The notes below the pieces were generated by a model that was given only the letters and a program-made list of their open reading frames with translations, was not told the DNA's origin and did not search any database. 64,000 nt of DNA from Halovivax cerinus (GTDB taxonomy: Archaea > Halobacteriota > Halobacteria > Halobacteriales > Natrialbaceae), in assembly GCF_024498195.1 (NCBI RefSeq), contig NZ_CP101824.1, forward strand, positions 186,001 through 250,000, read 5' to 3'. This document shows positions 34,374-44,343 of this stretch, one piece after another. Positions within the stretch are counted from its first letter, which is position 1. The number at the start of each line of letters is the position of its first letter. The translations under genes were made by a program, and so were the position numbers.

Positions 34374-37300
34374 ATGTGGAAAATGTTCAGCGGCGCGGGA
34401 CGTCCGGACCGCGCTAACCGGCCCCGGCGGCAGTCAAACCGGACCGAACGGAAGGCAAAACGTCCCAGCCAGACACGTCTGCGGGTCGGGGCAGTGGTGT
34501 GGACGCTCCTTATCGTCGTCAGTGTATTCTCAGGCGGGGTCGGTAGCGGGGCCATTGGTACAGTCGGCGCGACCAGTGGGTCGACCGTGCCGTCCGTCGA
34601 TATTACTATCGACTCGGCGAATTCCCCTGTGCTCGAAGAGCAGACGCTGAACGTCACCGCCACCGTCACCAACACGGGGAAGACGACTGCCACACAGACC
34701 ATCACACTAGCGACCAATGCCACCCAACGCGATTCGACGTCGGTGACCCTCGCCAGCGGTGAATCGAAGTCGGTCACGCTCTCCTGGCTGACGGACCGCT
34801 GGGACGCTGGGAACTACACCGCCACCGTCTCCAGTGCGAACAACTCGACGACGGTCCCGGTGATCGTCAAGAGTGCCTACGAAACCCAGTACGGCATCAA
34901 CTCCACGTACATGCTTGACGGCGGCGACCGCTTCCACGACCTCGCGGCGACGAACGACGACGGGTACGTCGCAGTCGGCACGGCACGGAACGCGAGCGAT
35001 TACGCCGACACTGGCACCTGGATCATCAAGATCGACGCGAACGGCACCGAGGAGTGGAATCGGACGATAACCACCGAAAACAGAGAGAAGTTCAAAGGAG
35101 TTGTCCAGACGAGCGACGGCGGTTACCTCGCTGTCGGGGTAACGGACATCTACAGCAACGAGAAGGCCTGGGCAGTCCGGTACGACGCCACCGGGGCCAT
35201 GCTATGGGAGCAGACGTATGCGACGGCGGAAACCCACTCGACTTTCGAGGACATCGTGAAGACATCAGACGGCTTTGCCGTCGCCGGCAAGCGATCGATA
35301 AATAACGGTTCTGCAGATGGGTGGGTGATAGAACTCGACACGAGCGGAGCAAAGCAGTGGGCGTGGACCGGCGGTGGCCCCCATCACGACCAGTTCGTGG
35401 CCCTTCAGCAGACGACAGACGGTGGGTACGTCGCCGTCGGAGAGGATCAGTGGGACACCAACGACTCGAACGTCGGGCTGAGCCGAAATGCCTGGATGGT
35501 GAAACTCTCCTCGGACGGCGCGTCGGAGTGGAACCGTACGTATGGAGACTGGGCAGTCGTGGAGGACTTCCAGAGCGTGCGCCAGACCGCAGACGGCGGA
35601 TACGTCGCCGCCGGAAGCACGACCAATACCCCGGACATCGGCGAGAGCGCCTGGCTTCTGAGGACGGACGCGGCCGGGGTCGAGGAGTGGAACCGGACGT
35701 ACAGTCCCGAAGGGGGCAGCTACGAGTGGTGGAACGACGTGCGACAACTGTCCAACGGGGACTTCTTCCTCGCTGGTTCAACGGACGGTTTCAACAACGG
35801 CGACCGTGACGCCTGGCTCATGCGGGTCGACGGGACCGGCTACGAGCGCACTAGCTGGCTTGTCAATGGCTTAGGTGACGAGGACTTCACGTCGGTGGTC
35901 GCCACCGGCAGCGAGCAGTTCGCCGTGGCCGGCTTTTCCGAATCGTGGAACCCTGATTACGCGGGCTGGCTGCTGGAAGCCGACATTGGGGTCCCAGTGA
36001 ACACACCGCCGACCGCCGACATCATCGCGCCGTCCACGGCCACCGTCGGCGCGACCTACACCCTCGATGGGACCGGGTCGTCTGATTCTGACGGAACGAT
36101 CGATAGCTACGTCTGGGCCATCAACGGTAGCCAGATCGGCACTGGCTCGACGCTCACTCACACCTTCGGATCGACAGGTACAAAGACGCTTACGCTCACC
36201 GTCACCGACGACGACGGCAACACCGACACCACGACGACTACGGTGACTGTCACGAACACGAACTCACCGCCGACCGCCGACATCATCGCGCCGTCCACGG
36301 CCACCGTCGGCACCACTTACACCTTCGACGGCACTGGGTCGTCAGACGCTGATGGGTCTATCAGTAGCTACGTCTGGGCCATCAACGGTAGCCAGATCGG
36401 CACTGGCTCGACGACTGCGTATACGTTCACCTCGGAGGGCACCAAAACGCTCACGCTCACTGTCACCGACGACGACGGCAACACCGACGTCCGCAACCAG
36501 ACAGTGACAGTCAAATCGAAGGGCCCTACTGCGAACTTCACGTACTCGGGCCCGCCGAACTACGTCGGCGAACCTATCGTCTTCAACGCCTCGTCCACGA
36601 CCGACCCCACCGACGATATCGTGAGCTACGAGTGGGACATGGAGGCCGACGGCACCTACGAGATCAACTACACCGACCCGACCAACGTCCTCACATACGT
36701 CAACGCGGGCACCAAGACCGTCCGGCTCCGTGTCACCGACGACGACGGCAACACCGACGTCATCAATCGCACAGTGACGATTCAGACGGGTGAACCCACC
36801 GCGAACTTCACGGTCTCGAAGTCGAGGGCAAAAACCGGCGAGCCGATCGTGTTCAACGCTTCGTCCACGACCGACCCCACCGACGACGTGGTGAGCTACG
36901 AGTGGGACATGGAGGCCGACGGCACCTACGAGATCAGCAGTTCGAACCCGACCCAGGTCCTCACATACGTCAACGCGGGCACCAAGACCATCCGGCTTCG
37001 TGTCACCGACGACGACGGGAATACCGACGTCGCCAGCCGAACAGTGGCGATCGTCGACCGGACGCCGCCGACCGTCGATCTGAGCGCCATCGACGCCAAC
37101 GCGAGCGCGAAGACGCCGCCGACCGGTCAGACAGTTTACACCAACGGAACGCTCAGCGTGGCCGCCACGGCCGACGACGTGTCCGGGAGCGTGTCGTCGG
37201 TCCTGGTTGCACTCCGGTCGGATCGTTCGAACTTCCGGGCCGTCTTTGGCGCGACTCAGGCTTCTGAGACGAACTGGACGAAAGCGATCGATCTCTCGAA

Positions 37301-39089
37301 TACGTCGGCTGTGCCCGACGACGGCAACTACAGCCTGACGCTGACGGCCGTCGATACTGCGGGGAACGTCAACGTGACGACCACGAACGAGACCGTCGTA
37401 CTTGACCGCGAGGAACCGGAACTGGCCGCGACGATTTCGCAGGTCAACGATTCCACCGGACAGGTCAACGTCACCGCAACCGAGCAACTCTCGGGTGTGC
37501 CAACCGTCTCCGTGGAGCTGCCCAACGGGACCACCGAGATCCCGAGCGTCACGTCCAAGGGACCCACACGCTGGAACGGGACGTTCAACCTGACCGGCAC
37601 GTCCAGTGGACAGTACAACGTGACCGTAACCGGGACTGACCTAGCGGGCAACGTGGGCACCGACGCGGCGACCTCGAAGATTGGGACCGTCTCGACCCAG
37701 CAGAACGAGACCGCGATGGTTGTCCTGGAGCCGTCGGGAATGTTCGTCGACTTCACGACCGCCAACGCCACCAACGACACGGTCGTGTTGACCCGGAGCG
37801 ACTCGGCGCTGGCTCCGCTGAATCCAAGCCAGACCGGCGTCGCCTTCCTCGACGCGCGTCTCGGTGACGCCCTCGATGCTAACCTCTCCCACGCAGTCAT
37901 TGGGATGCCTGTCCCGGCGCAGTTGCCCGGCGACGTCGATCCTTCGACGGTGTCCGTCGCCTACTACAACGAGTCAAATCTTGGGTCTGACAAGTGGGAA
38001 GCGGTGAACACGACAGTCGAACAGCGAACGATCAACGGCACCACCCGGCAATACTGGATCGCTACCGTAACCCACTTCTCGACCTACGGTGCAGTCGCCT
38101 CGGACGATACCGCGCCAACGCTCGATACAGCCACCCCGACCGGTGACCTGTCGGTCAGAATTGAAAACCAAACGGTCCGGTTCGAATACAGCGACGACCT
38201 CAGCGGGGTGAACGCCAGTAACGTGACGCTCGCCTTCGACGGGAGTGACGTCACCGCAAACACCTCGGCTGCAATCACTAGCCAGTACGCCAGCTTCGAC
38301 GCGACTGGGCTCTCGACGGGCACCCACACCGCGACAGTAACCGTCGCCGACGCGGCCGGCAACGCCGACACCTTCACGCTCAGCTTCTCGATTCCGAAAG
38401 CGAGCAACGGAGGCGGTGGCATCGTTCCACCTCCAACCCAGACGAAAGCGGTCCAGTCGCTCGCGGACGGCGGCGCCGACGTGACGATCCAAAACGGCGT
38501 GGCGGGCCAGACGGCAGAGGTCAACCTCGACGGTATCGAGGCCGGATCGGCCACGTTCGACCGGCTGCAGGTCTCCTACGCCTACGACCTCCAAGAGCTC
38601 GCCTTCCAGGTTCACCCGAGTGCTGACCTGGCTGACGGCACGCCCGATCTCGAATCGGGCACCTCTCTGGGCTTCCTGACCGTCGAAAAGTCGGTCCAGA
38701 ACGACTACTTCGAATCGGTCGAGTTCCGCTTCGCCCTGCCCAGGAGCGCACTTCCCGAGGAAGCGAGCCGCGACGACGTAGCGCTCTATCGCTACGACGG
38801 GAGTTCGTGGAGCAAGCTCGAAACCAGCCGGCGCGAGGACACCTACACCGCCACCGCACCCGGCTTCTCGGTGTTTGCAGTCGGAGTCGATGCCACAGAC
38901 GAGAAGACACCACAACAGACTCCCGACACCAATCCATCACCTACTTCGGAGGAGCAGATGGACTCTACAACGCCATCGGACGGCACGCTTGGCTCCAGAA
39001 TCGATACTCGGCTGATCGCGTTACTCGGCATCGCTACTGGACTGATCGCATCACTCGGCATCGGGCTCGCCCGTCGCAGGCGTCGGTGA
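34374..39089 (+). CDS. Giant cell-surface protein: CARDB-like, propeller-like repeats, four PKD domains, C-terminal anchor
   Basis: A 1571-aa protein. A basic N-terminus and a hydrophobic segment (about 42-66: VVWTLLIVVSVFSGGVG) form a Sec-type signal. Then come a CARDB-like domain (about 75-165), DGGYVAVG-type repeats with W-x-x-K/L (about 175-540), four PKD domains (from about 542, 630, 718 and 807, each ending KTLTLTVTDDDGNTD-like), two Ig-like Big domains and a PGF-pre-PGF domain (about 1357-1505). A Thr/Ser/Pro linker and a TM helix with an RRRRR tail end it. Many N-x-S/T sequons suggest glycosylation. No PGF motif precedes the TM, so archaeosortase processing is doubtful. Probable role: adhesion or surface structure. 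Confidence 0.85.
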   Translation: MWKMFSGAGRPDRANRPRRQSNRTERKAKRPSQTRLRVGAVVWTLLIVVSVFSGGVGSGAIGTVGATSGSTVPSVDITIDSANSPVLEEQTLNVTATVTNTGKTTATQTITLATNATQRDSTSVTLASGESKSVTLSWLTDRWDAGNYTATVSSANNSTTVPVIVKSAYETQYGINSTYMLDGGDRFHDLAATNDDGYVAVGTARNASDYADTGTWIIKIDANGTEEWNRTITTENREKFKGVVQTSDGGYLAVGVTDIYSNEKAWAVRYDATGAMLWEQTYATAETHSTFEDIVKTSDGFAVAGKRSINNGSADGWVIELDTSGAKQWAWTGGGPHHDQFVALQQTTDGGYVAVGEDQWDTNDSNVGLSRNAWMVKLSSDGASEWNRTYGDWAVVEDFQSVRQTADGGYVAAGSTTNTPDIGESAWLLRTDAAGVEEWNRTYSPEGGSYEWWNDVRQLSNGDFFLAGSTDGFNNGDRDAWLMRVDGTGYERTSWLVNGLGDEDFTSVVATGSEQFAVAGFSESWNPDYAGWLLEADIGVPVNTPPTADIIAPSTATVGATYTLDGTGSSDSDGTIDSYVWAINGSQIGTGSTLTHTFGSTGTKTLTLTVTDDDGNTDTTTTTVTVTNTNSPPTADIIAPSTATVGTTYTFDGTGSSDADGSISSYVWAINGSQIGTGSTTAYTFTSEGTKTLTLTVTDDDGNTDVRNQTVTVKSKGPTANFTYSGPPNYVGEPIVFNASSTTDPTDDIVSYEWDMEADGTYEINYTDPTNVLTYVNAGTKTVRLRVTDDDGNTDVINRTVTIQTGEPTANFTVSKSRAKTGEPIVFNASSTTDPTDDVVSYEWDMEADGTYEISSSNPTQVLTYVNAGTKTIRLRVTDDDGNTDVASRTVAIVDRTPPTVDLSAIDANASAKTPPTGQTVYTNGTLSVAATADDVSGSVSSVLVALRSDRSNFRAVFGATQASETNWTKAIDLSNTSAVPDDGNYSLTLTAVDTAGNVNVTTTNETVVLDREEPELAATISQVNDSTGQVNVTATEQLSGVPTVSVELPNGTTEIPSVTSKGPTRWNGTFNLTGTSSGQYNVTVTGTDLAGNVGTDAATSKIGTVSTQQNETAMVVLEPSGMFVDFTTANATNDTVVLTRSDSALAPLNPSQTGVAFLDARLGDALDANLSHAVIGMPVPAQLPGDVDPSTVSVAYYNESNLGSDKWEAVNTTVEQRTINGTTRQYWIATVTHFSTYGAVASDDTAPTLDTATPTGDLSVRIENQTVRFEYSDDLSGVNASNVTLAFDGSDVTANTSAAITSQYASFDATGLSTGTHTATVTVADAAGNADTFTLSFSIPKASNGGGGIVPPPTQTKAVQSLADGGADVTIQNGVAGQTAEVNLDGIEAGSATFDRLQVSYAYDLQELAFQVHPSADLADGTPDLESGTSLGFLTVEKSVQNDYFESVEFRFALPRSALPEEASRDDVALYRYDGSSWSKLETSRREDTYTATAPGFSVFAVGVDATDEKTPQQTPDTNPSPTSEEQMDSTTPSDGTLGSRIDTRLIALLGIATGLIASLGIGLARRRRR

Positions 39090-39165
39090 GCACTGACGCC
39101 TGGGGGCTGTGTAAAATTTGTCTGAGGTAAGTCAAAGCCCACGGTGAACTCACCCTAAAGGGGTG

Positions 39166-41364
39166 TCAATCGGCAGCCCCTGGATCGAACAGGTCGGCCA
39201 GGATCTGTTCCTCGGCTTTCCTGAGGTGGGCGTGGAGGGTTGGGGCCGAGATGTCGAGGACGGCAGCAACCTCCTCGGCAGTGGAGTCCCGTGGCCACCC
39301 GAAGTAGCCGGCTCGATAGGCTGCCTCCAAGGCTTCCGCCTGGCGGTCAGTGAGATCGTCCAGATTGTGCTCGGTGAGCGCATCGGCACGTTCGACGGGG
39401 CGGGCGTGTTCGCGTTTTGCCACCACCCACGTGTCGGGAAACTGCTGCTCGACCGCGTCGACCAGTGCCCTGACGTTCGACTCGGCAGCGATTTCGAGAG
39501 TGTAGCTGGCACGACCATCCTCGACCGTGGCGTGCTGGATTTTCGCGCCGAAGTCGACGAGCATCCCGAGGAGTGTATCGCCGGTTACCTGCCAGTCGAG
39601 CAAGCCATCTGTCTCGCCATCTCGGATTATCCGCACTTCGCCTGATGACTCGAGTTCGTCGGCTACCACCGAGACATCGCCATCCGCAAGGCGGACGTAT
39701 GCGACGTGACCCGCCTCTCCCCCCGGGACGAGACCTGCGAGTTCGAGGTCGCACTCGGCGGCAATCGACGCCTCGACGAGTGAGTCGCTGTCGTCGGTGC
39801 TCTCCAGTTCGACCTCGGTAACTGCCTCGGCCGAGAGGAGTTGGCGCATCTCGACAGCATTGGTGGCGTGACCGACGATTTCGCCGAGTTCGCCAAGGAC
39901 CGCTCGCTCGCGATCACTGATCTCCGTACGGTCGGTGTAGAGGCCGAGTACACCGTGAACAGTACGACCGTAGACGACCGGAACGATGGCCCAGGTGCCG
40001 TCGTCGGTCGTCGGCTCGGGTACGATAGTCTGCGTTCTCGCCTCCTCGCTACGTTCGAGTGCCCTGCGTTCGATGCCGTCGCCATCGAGTGGCGGTGGAG
40101 TCGAGTCGACCTGGTCGCCTGCTACGAGCCATCGATCGGCGTCACCGGTCCACGTGGTGACATCGGCTACACAGGCGGTCCGGTAGAGGTCGGAGTGAGC
40201 GAGGCGCTCGCAGACGGCGCGTTCGACGGCGTCCCGACTGGTCGCCGAAACGAGCGCCTGGTTGACGCCACGAATGACAGCGTTCAGTTCGTTGACGGTG
40301 GCGAGTTCATCACGTTGGGCGGCCAGTCTCCGTTCCCGTCGCTTCCGGGTGGTGACGTCGTGGATGACGAGGGTGTGGCCGATCTGGCGGTCGCTCTGGT
40401 CGGTGATCGGCGAGGTTCTGACCTCGTATACGGTGTCGTCGATTTCGAGTTCCGCGAGGGCGTCCTCGGCATCGAAGTCGATCACGTCGCTGTCGACAAG
40501 CGACCGGATCTCTCGACCGAGTGCATCAGCAGGTTCACAGTCGATCACGTCGACAGCAGCCTCGTTGCAGTAGACGACGCGGCGGGCGTTGTCCACGATC
40601 AAGACCCCGGTGTTGAGCTGGGTGATAGCGGCGCTCCGGCCGAGCTGTCTGGTGGCGGGGACGAGATCGAACAGCTGTCGTCGGAAGAGGGCGTACCCGA
40701 ACGTGAGACCGGTCACTGTAAACGCGTGGGGTGTTGGATCGATAATAAGTTGGGACGCCCAGATAAAGTTCTCCGCGACGTTCCCGAGGAAAGGAGCGGC
40801 GATGCCTACGAGCAAGAGCGCCGACTGGTCGGTGTAAAGATAGTCAGATTGGAAGACCAGGCGGAGCAAGAGGGCCGTCGCGATGGCGATCAACGCATAC
40901 CCGTAGATGATGTCCACCCAAAAAATCGGTCCGTAGGTGAAATCGATCAGAGCAATACCGTCCACAACTCTCACCTGAAAGGTACGCCAGAGAAGATGGT
41001 GGAAGGGATTCGTCCACGCGCCGATGATAGCCAGTATCGGAACGAGACAGAAACCGACGACAGTCCGTCGAGTGATAATGTTGTCGTGACCAGTGTAGGA
41101 CAGCGCAAACAGGAACAACCAGACGTAGATGGTCGCAACGCCGAACCACTGCACACGCGCCCAGAACAACCGCCAGGTGGGATCGAACGTAATGACGCCA
41201 ACGGCGTAGCAGCCGGACCAGACCGTCAACGACAGCATCAACATGCCGAACCAGGTGGCACCTGGTTCCTGGCGGTGGCGGAAGGCGTAGACCGCTAACC
41301 CGGTCGTCGTCGCTGCCGAGAATGTGAGCAGGCCGACGTGAGCGAGTGCACTGTTACTTACCAT
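39166..41364 (-). CDS. 7TM sensor with PAS, GAF and HTH_10 (Bat-type regulator)
   Basis: A 732-aa one-component regulator. Residues 1-220 contain seven TM helices like the histidine-kinase N-terminal 7TM region (LLTFSAATTTGLAVYAFRHR at the start, with FFWVDIIYGYALIAIATALL-like helices). A PAS domain (about 235-345) includes GVLIVDNARRVVYCNEAAVD. A GAF domain (about 370-515) follows. The Bat-associated domain (about 525-665) precedes HTH_10 (about 670-732): LTDRQAEALEAAYRAGYFGW, STAEEVAAVLDISAPTLHAH. There is no kinase domain, so a membrane signal would act directly on transcription. It is convergent with the surface protein; targets unknown. Confidence 0.88.
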   Translation of the reverse strand: MVSNSALAHVGLLTFSAATTTGLAVYAFRHRQEPGATWFGMLMLSLTVWSGCYAVGVITFDPTWRLFWARVQWFGVATIYVWLFLFALSYTGHDNIITRRTVVGFCLVPILAIIGAWTNPFHHLLWRTFQVRVVDGIALIDFTYGPIFWVDIIYGYALIAIATALLLRLVFQSDYLYTDQSALLLVGIAAPFLGNVAENFIWASQLIIDPTPHAFTVTGLTFGYALFRRQLFDLVPATRQLGRSAAITQLNTGVLIVDNARRVVYCNEAAVDVIDCEPADALGREIRSLVDSDVIDFDAEDALAELEIDDTVYEVRTSPITDQSDRQIGHTLVIHDVTTRKRRERRLAAQRDELATVNELNAVIRGVNQALVSATSRDAVERAVCERLAHSDLYRTACVADVTTWTGDADRWLVAGDQVDSTPPPLDGDGIERRALERSEEARTQTIVPEPTTDDGTWAIVPVVYGRTVHGVLGLYTDRTEISDRERAVLGELGEIVGHATNAVEMRQLLSAEAVTEVELESTDDSDSLVEASIAAECDLELAGLVPGGEAGHVAYVRLADGDVSVVADELESSGEVRIIRDGETDGLLDWQVTGDTLLGMLVDFGAKIQHATVEDGRASYTLEIAAESNVRALVDAVEQQFPDTWVVAKREHARPVERADALTEHNLDDLTDRQAEALEAAYRAGYFGWPRDSTAEEVAAVLDISAPTLHAHLRKAEEQILADLFDPGAAD

Positions 41365-42006
41365 GTCCTCGCCCTTCGGCCGGGTCGATTGGTGGCGTTG
41401 CCCACCACGCGCTCGTGTTCATGTCTCAGTCACGCAAGTATCACTCATCGGTGGTTAAATAGGTAGACGTTCGAGGCCCTTATTCCGACGCTTGAAATTT
41501 CCCTGCTGAGAGCCCCCTTAGGGGTTTCTGGGGCCTACAAAAGTTGCTACCTGTCGTATTCACCACGAAGTGAAGCGGAACAGTTCGGTTGTACAACCGA
41601 AGATCACCGGCTTCACCGAAGGCATTGTCTCACGCTGAAAAAGCCGTCACTGGAGACGCACAACTGGCGTCTCACCCTGGGGAGTGGCTCCCCCGGCTGG
41701 AAACTCGTCGCCCTGCCCGATCACAGTTCGGCCGCGAACACCGCCGCCGATCCGTCTCGGAACACGGACGTGACGGGCGTTCGATCGACCGACAGGAACT
41801 CCAGGAAGAGACGGATCCGATCGCCGAGAGCGACCTCGAGCGCCTGGCTGACGGTGACGCCGATCCGGACTCGAACAGGCGCTCGTACGGACAACGAGTA
41901 GATGTGACTATGTGGCCGGGTTCGACGATACTCGGTCCAATGGACGGCCTCCGGTAGTGTCGGTATCGGGGGTAGAGTCGGAGTGGGTTACATTCCTTCG
42001 AATGGG
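41365..42006. other. Long intergenic region
   Basis: Over 600 bp without a convincing gene. Near 41440-41470 is an AT-richer stretch that fits the promoter of the 7TM regulator. 41505-41540 has a CCCCCTTAGGGG-type partial palindrome. From about 41700 to 41950 the composition becomes coding-like in more than one frame, including a minus-strand acidic frame (VTVSQALEVALGDRIRLFLE then FLSVDRTPVTSVF) that ends in a stop at about 41727. I do not recognise it and call it a possible gene remnant. Confidence 0.4.
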
Positions 42007-42140
42007 CGTTCAATTCGCTTGAGTAGAGATAGATATAAGTCACTGTACAACGCACTGACTGGTGGAAGCACTCGTCTCCAGAAGACCGGGGGCAGGTAGT
42101 GAAATGCCCCGGGTGGTGGAGCACCCGAGACGATTGCTTC
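42007..42140. repeat. Dispersed hairpin repeat, copy 2
   Basis: Matches 30081-30210. The hairpin is CTCCA (42076-42080) ... GGGGCA (42089-42094) / TGCCCC (42105-42110) ... TGGAG (42117-42121). Compared with copy 1 one base pair has changed from A-T to G-C with pairing kept. It ends 25 bp before the next gene. Confidence 0.65.
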
Positions 42141-42164
42141 CATACCAGCGGATGGCATGCAAGC

Positions 42165-42575
42165 ATGACCCGTTACAATTCACACCGACATAAGCGTCCC
42201 GGGAGTAAAGTGTACGCGAACGACCGCCAGAGGGCCACAAACGGCGGAATTAGGGATGAGTCTGCGGAGAATAGTCAGGAATCAGAGCAGGGCAGTCCGA
42301 CGCCCGACGCGGATGGTTCTGGCGACGACTGTGATCCCGATCCGCCAGCGACCGGTGCGGAGGCGGGTGGGGAAGAAGGAGACGGGAGCGAAGCCGAGGG
42401 AGCAGAGGACGTTCCGGGTTGGAAGGAGTACGGCTATCCGCGAAAACCGAAGTGGGCGCCAGACTGCCCGCGCTGTGGCGGACCCATCCTTCTCGTGACG
42501 ATCGCCGGGCCTGGCGTGAGTCAGATCACGCCCTGTGGGTGTAAGATGGCGCCGTCGGAAGTGGAGATTCTCTAG
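42165..42575 (+). CDS. Acidic protein with C-terminal zinc-finger-like motif
   Basis: A 136-aa protein from ATG 42165. A basic first 20 residues (TRYNSHRHKRPGSK) precede a highly acidic Gly/Glu/Asp-rich linker (about 35-90). A compact end follows: WKEYGYPRKPKWAPDCPRCG, then LLVTIAGPG and TPCGCKM. CPRCG and CGC could bind one zinc ion. No family is recognised. It follows the hairpin repeat, as does the second eCIS-core gene at greater distance. Confidence 0.6.
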   Translation: MTRYNSHRHKRPGSKVYANDRQRATNGGIRDESAENSQESEQGSPTPDADGSGDDCDPDPPATGAEAGGEEGDGSEAEGAEDVPGWKEYGYPRKPKWAPDCPRCGGPILLVTIAGPGVSQITPCGCKMAPSEVEIL

Positions 42576-42630
42576 GCGGAAAACCGGTGCGTGGATGCTG
42601 GACGTTTCGATAGTCCTTTTTCTGCTAGTA

Positions 42631-42852
42631 TTTCAAAAGCCCCTGACGCTCTCGGGTCGGTGCGGTCGTTGCGCTCCTCACTCGCTTCGCTCGTTGCGGT
42701 GTCTGTGACGGGAGTCTCAGATTAGCGGGAGCGCAGCTCCTGCGTCACTTACGTCCCGCGCCTTCCCCGAGAGGGCGGTCGGTGAAACCGACCGCCTATA
42801 ACGTGGCGGCTTCCGCCGCCACGCGCGCCAGCCCCTTTTATTCCCACCCGAG
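42631..42852. repeat. Two-hairpin repeat, left copy (inverted)
   Basis: Its reverse complement aligns to 45102-45275. Hairpins: 42774-42796 (GGCGGTCGGT / ACCGACCGCC, 3-nt loop) and 42802-42823 (GTGGCGG / CCGCCAC). The outer end carries CCCACCCG at 42844-42851 and AAAGCCCCTGACG lies at the far end. It also holds a GCTCCTCACTCGCTTCGCTC-type stretch common in haloarchaeal intergenic repeats. Confidence 0.8.
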
Positions 42853-42900
42853 CGGTTGACCAGTCGCTGTGGTGGACGAACGGACGGGCAGCTACAGCCC

Positions 42901-44046
42901 TCAAACTGGTTCCCGAAGCGCCCAGACGTCTTTCGTCGGATCCAGATTGTTCGGCTCCTTTCCCCTCTCGGTCACGATCCCAGCGTGATAGAGCATCGCC
43001 TTCAGTTGAAACACCGTCGGCGAGTGATAGACGGTCCCGTCCGCTAATTCTCCTTCCTGCAGTTCCCCGTCCTCGTCGAGCACGCGACTCCGCACGTCCT
43101 CGTCGCCTCTGATGAACAGTTCCACCGCGAAGGTCGAGTGCGTCCCGTAGAGGTGCGTGACCAGTTCGACCAGCGTCGGGCGGGATTTTCCGATCTCGTG
43201 TAACTCCTGCAGCATCGAGACCAGGAGCGTCGTGGCCTCGTACTCGAAGACGATCCGACGGGCGAGCTGGCCCCACAGCGGTTCGTCGTCGATGAAGCGT
43301 TTTCGGCTGCGTTGCCAGTTTTCGAACTCACGGAGGGCGTTCTCGACGGTCCCGTAGTTGGACTTAGCGAAACGGACGACCTCCTGTCCCAGCGTGGTGA
43401 GTTCGGTGCGCCCGTTGCGCTCGTGGATCAGACCGAGGAACGCAGCTCCCTGTCGCGAGCCATCGACCTCCCCGACGACGTGTTCCGCTTGCAGCTCCGC
43501 CGTGTCGCCGTCAGCGTAGCACGCCAACGCGTATCCGAGGTAGTTCTTCGGGTGGTTCAACGAGAAGGACTTGTCGGCCACGCCCTGCGCACTCGCCTGG
43601 AAGCGGATGGCCGTGGCGTCCGACGTCGTCCGGTTGCCCACGACTCGGGGGCGCTCGATCGGCGTCACGGTTCCTTGCTCGGAGACGCCCAACACGCCGA
43701 CGTTCAATTCGCGGGCTAGCGTCCGATTGGTTTTCGTGATCGTCTCCGCCGGGGCCGCGAGGTAGGCCACGTTGGCCTCTGCGAGCCGATCGTAGGCTTG
43801 CACGATACCGGTCTCGGTGTCGACGCCGCGGCCGCTCCCGTACCCCTTCGCCTCGATCACGATCAGTGGCGGCTCGTCGCCAAATCGCTCCACCGCCAGA
43901 AACTCGTCGTCCAGGTTTCGAACGCCGACGAGGTCGGGATACCCGCCACCGAGGCGGACGTGGTTGAACGGTGAGAGGAGCTCCCGAACAGGCTGATCGA
44001 CCGGCTGACCGGGTAGCCACTCGTTCTTCGCGAACTGCGTGTCCAC
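42901..44046 (-). CDS. PD-(D/E)XK nuclease-like protein, N-terminus frameshifted
   Basis: The open part is 381 aa from GTG 44046. It shows GGGYPDLVGVRNLDD followed by PPLIVIEAKGYGSG, the D...E-x-K core of the restriction-endonuclease fold. A helical C-terminal half ends in a small winged-helix-like part (VFQLKAMLYHAGIVTERGK). The probable true start is ATG 44146 (SSSPVSLSEPHVLARTKEAL FPED, in two parts), but that frame breaks near 44070-44074. One base less there would give PEDERSDTYAVVDTQFAKNE. So the gene is either newly broken or the read has an indel. It is divergent to the GIY-YIG-like gene and lies between inverted repeats, which suggests a defence or selfish role. Confidence 0.7.
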   Translation of the reverse strand: MDTQFAKNEWLPGQPVDQPVRELLSPFNHVRLGGGYPDLVGVRNLDDEFLAVERFGDEPPLIVIEAKGYGSGRGVDTETGIVQAYDRLAEANVAYLAAPAETITKTNRTLARELNVGVLGVSEQGTVTPIERPRVVGNRTTSDATAIRFQASAQGVADKSFSLNHPKNYLGYALACYADGDTAELQAEHVVGEVDGSRQGAAFLGLIHERNGRTELTTLGQEVVRFAKSNYGTVENALREFENWQRSRKRFIDDEPLWGQLARRIVFEYEATTLLVSMLQELHEIGKSRPTLVELVTHLYGTHSTFAVELFIRGDEDVRSRVLDEDGELQEGELADGTVYHSPTVFQLKAMLYHAGIVTERGKEPNNLDPTKDVWALREPV

Positions 44047-44343
44047 GACGGCGTAGGTATCCGACCGCTCCGTCCTCGGGAAAGAGCGCCTCCTTGGTCC
44101 GTGCGAGGACGTGCGGCTCGGAAAGCGATACCGGCGAGCTGCTCATGGGAGAAAATCGAAGGCCGGCGACAAGAACGTTCGCACTCGGTACACGTCGGTT
44201 CGGTCGCGGACGGGGTTAGGGCCATCTAAGGCGCAAGTTTCCAACTTTAACTTCCGCGATGGTACCTACCGCTTTGCTTATTTTCCGGCTCTAATCGGCC
44301 AGCTAGTTTTAGATAATAGAAGCAATTGGTATGCTGACCGAAG

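Noticed and set aside
39841-41298. A 485-codon open frame on the plus strand
   Set aside because: Antisense to the 7TM-PAS-GAF-HTH_10 regulator. It has no domain pattern of its own.
41589-41957. A 122-codon plus-strand frame in the long intergenic region
   Set aside because: Arg-rich with no family pattern; other frames in the same place are equally open, so it is not supported as a gene.
42631-42852. CRISPR-like repeats
   Set aside because: Only two copies, in inverted orientation and far apart, with no spacers or cas genes.
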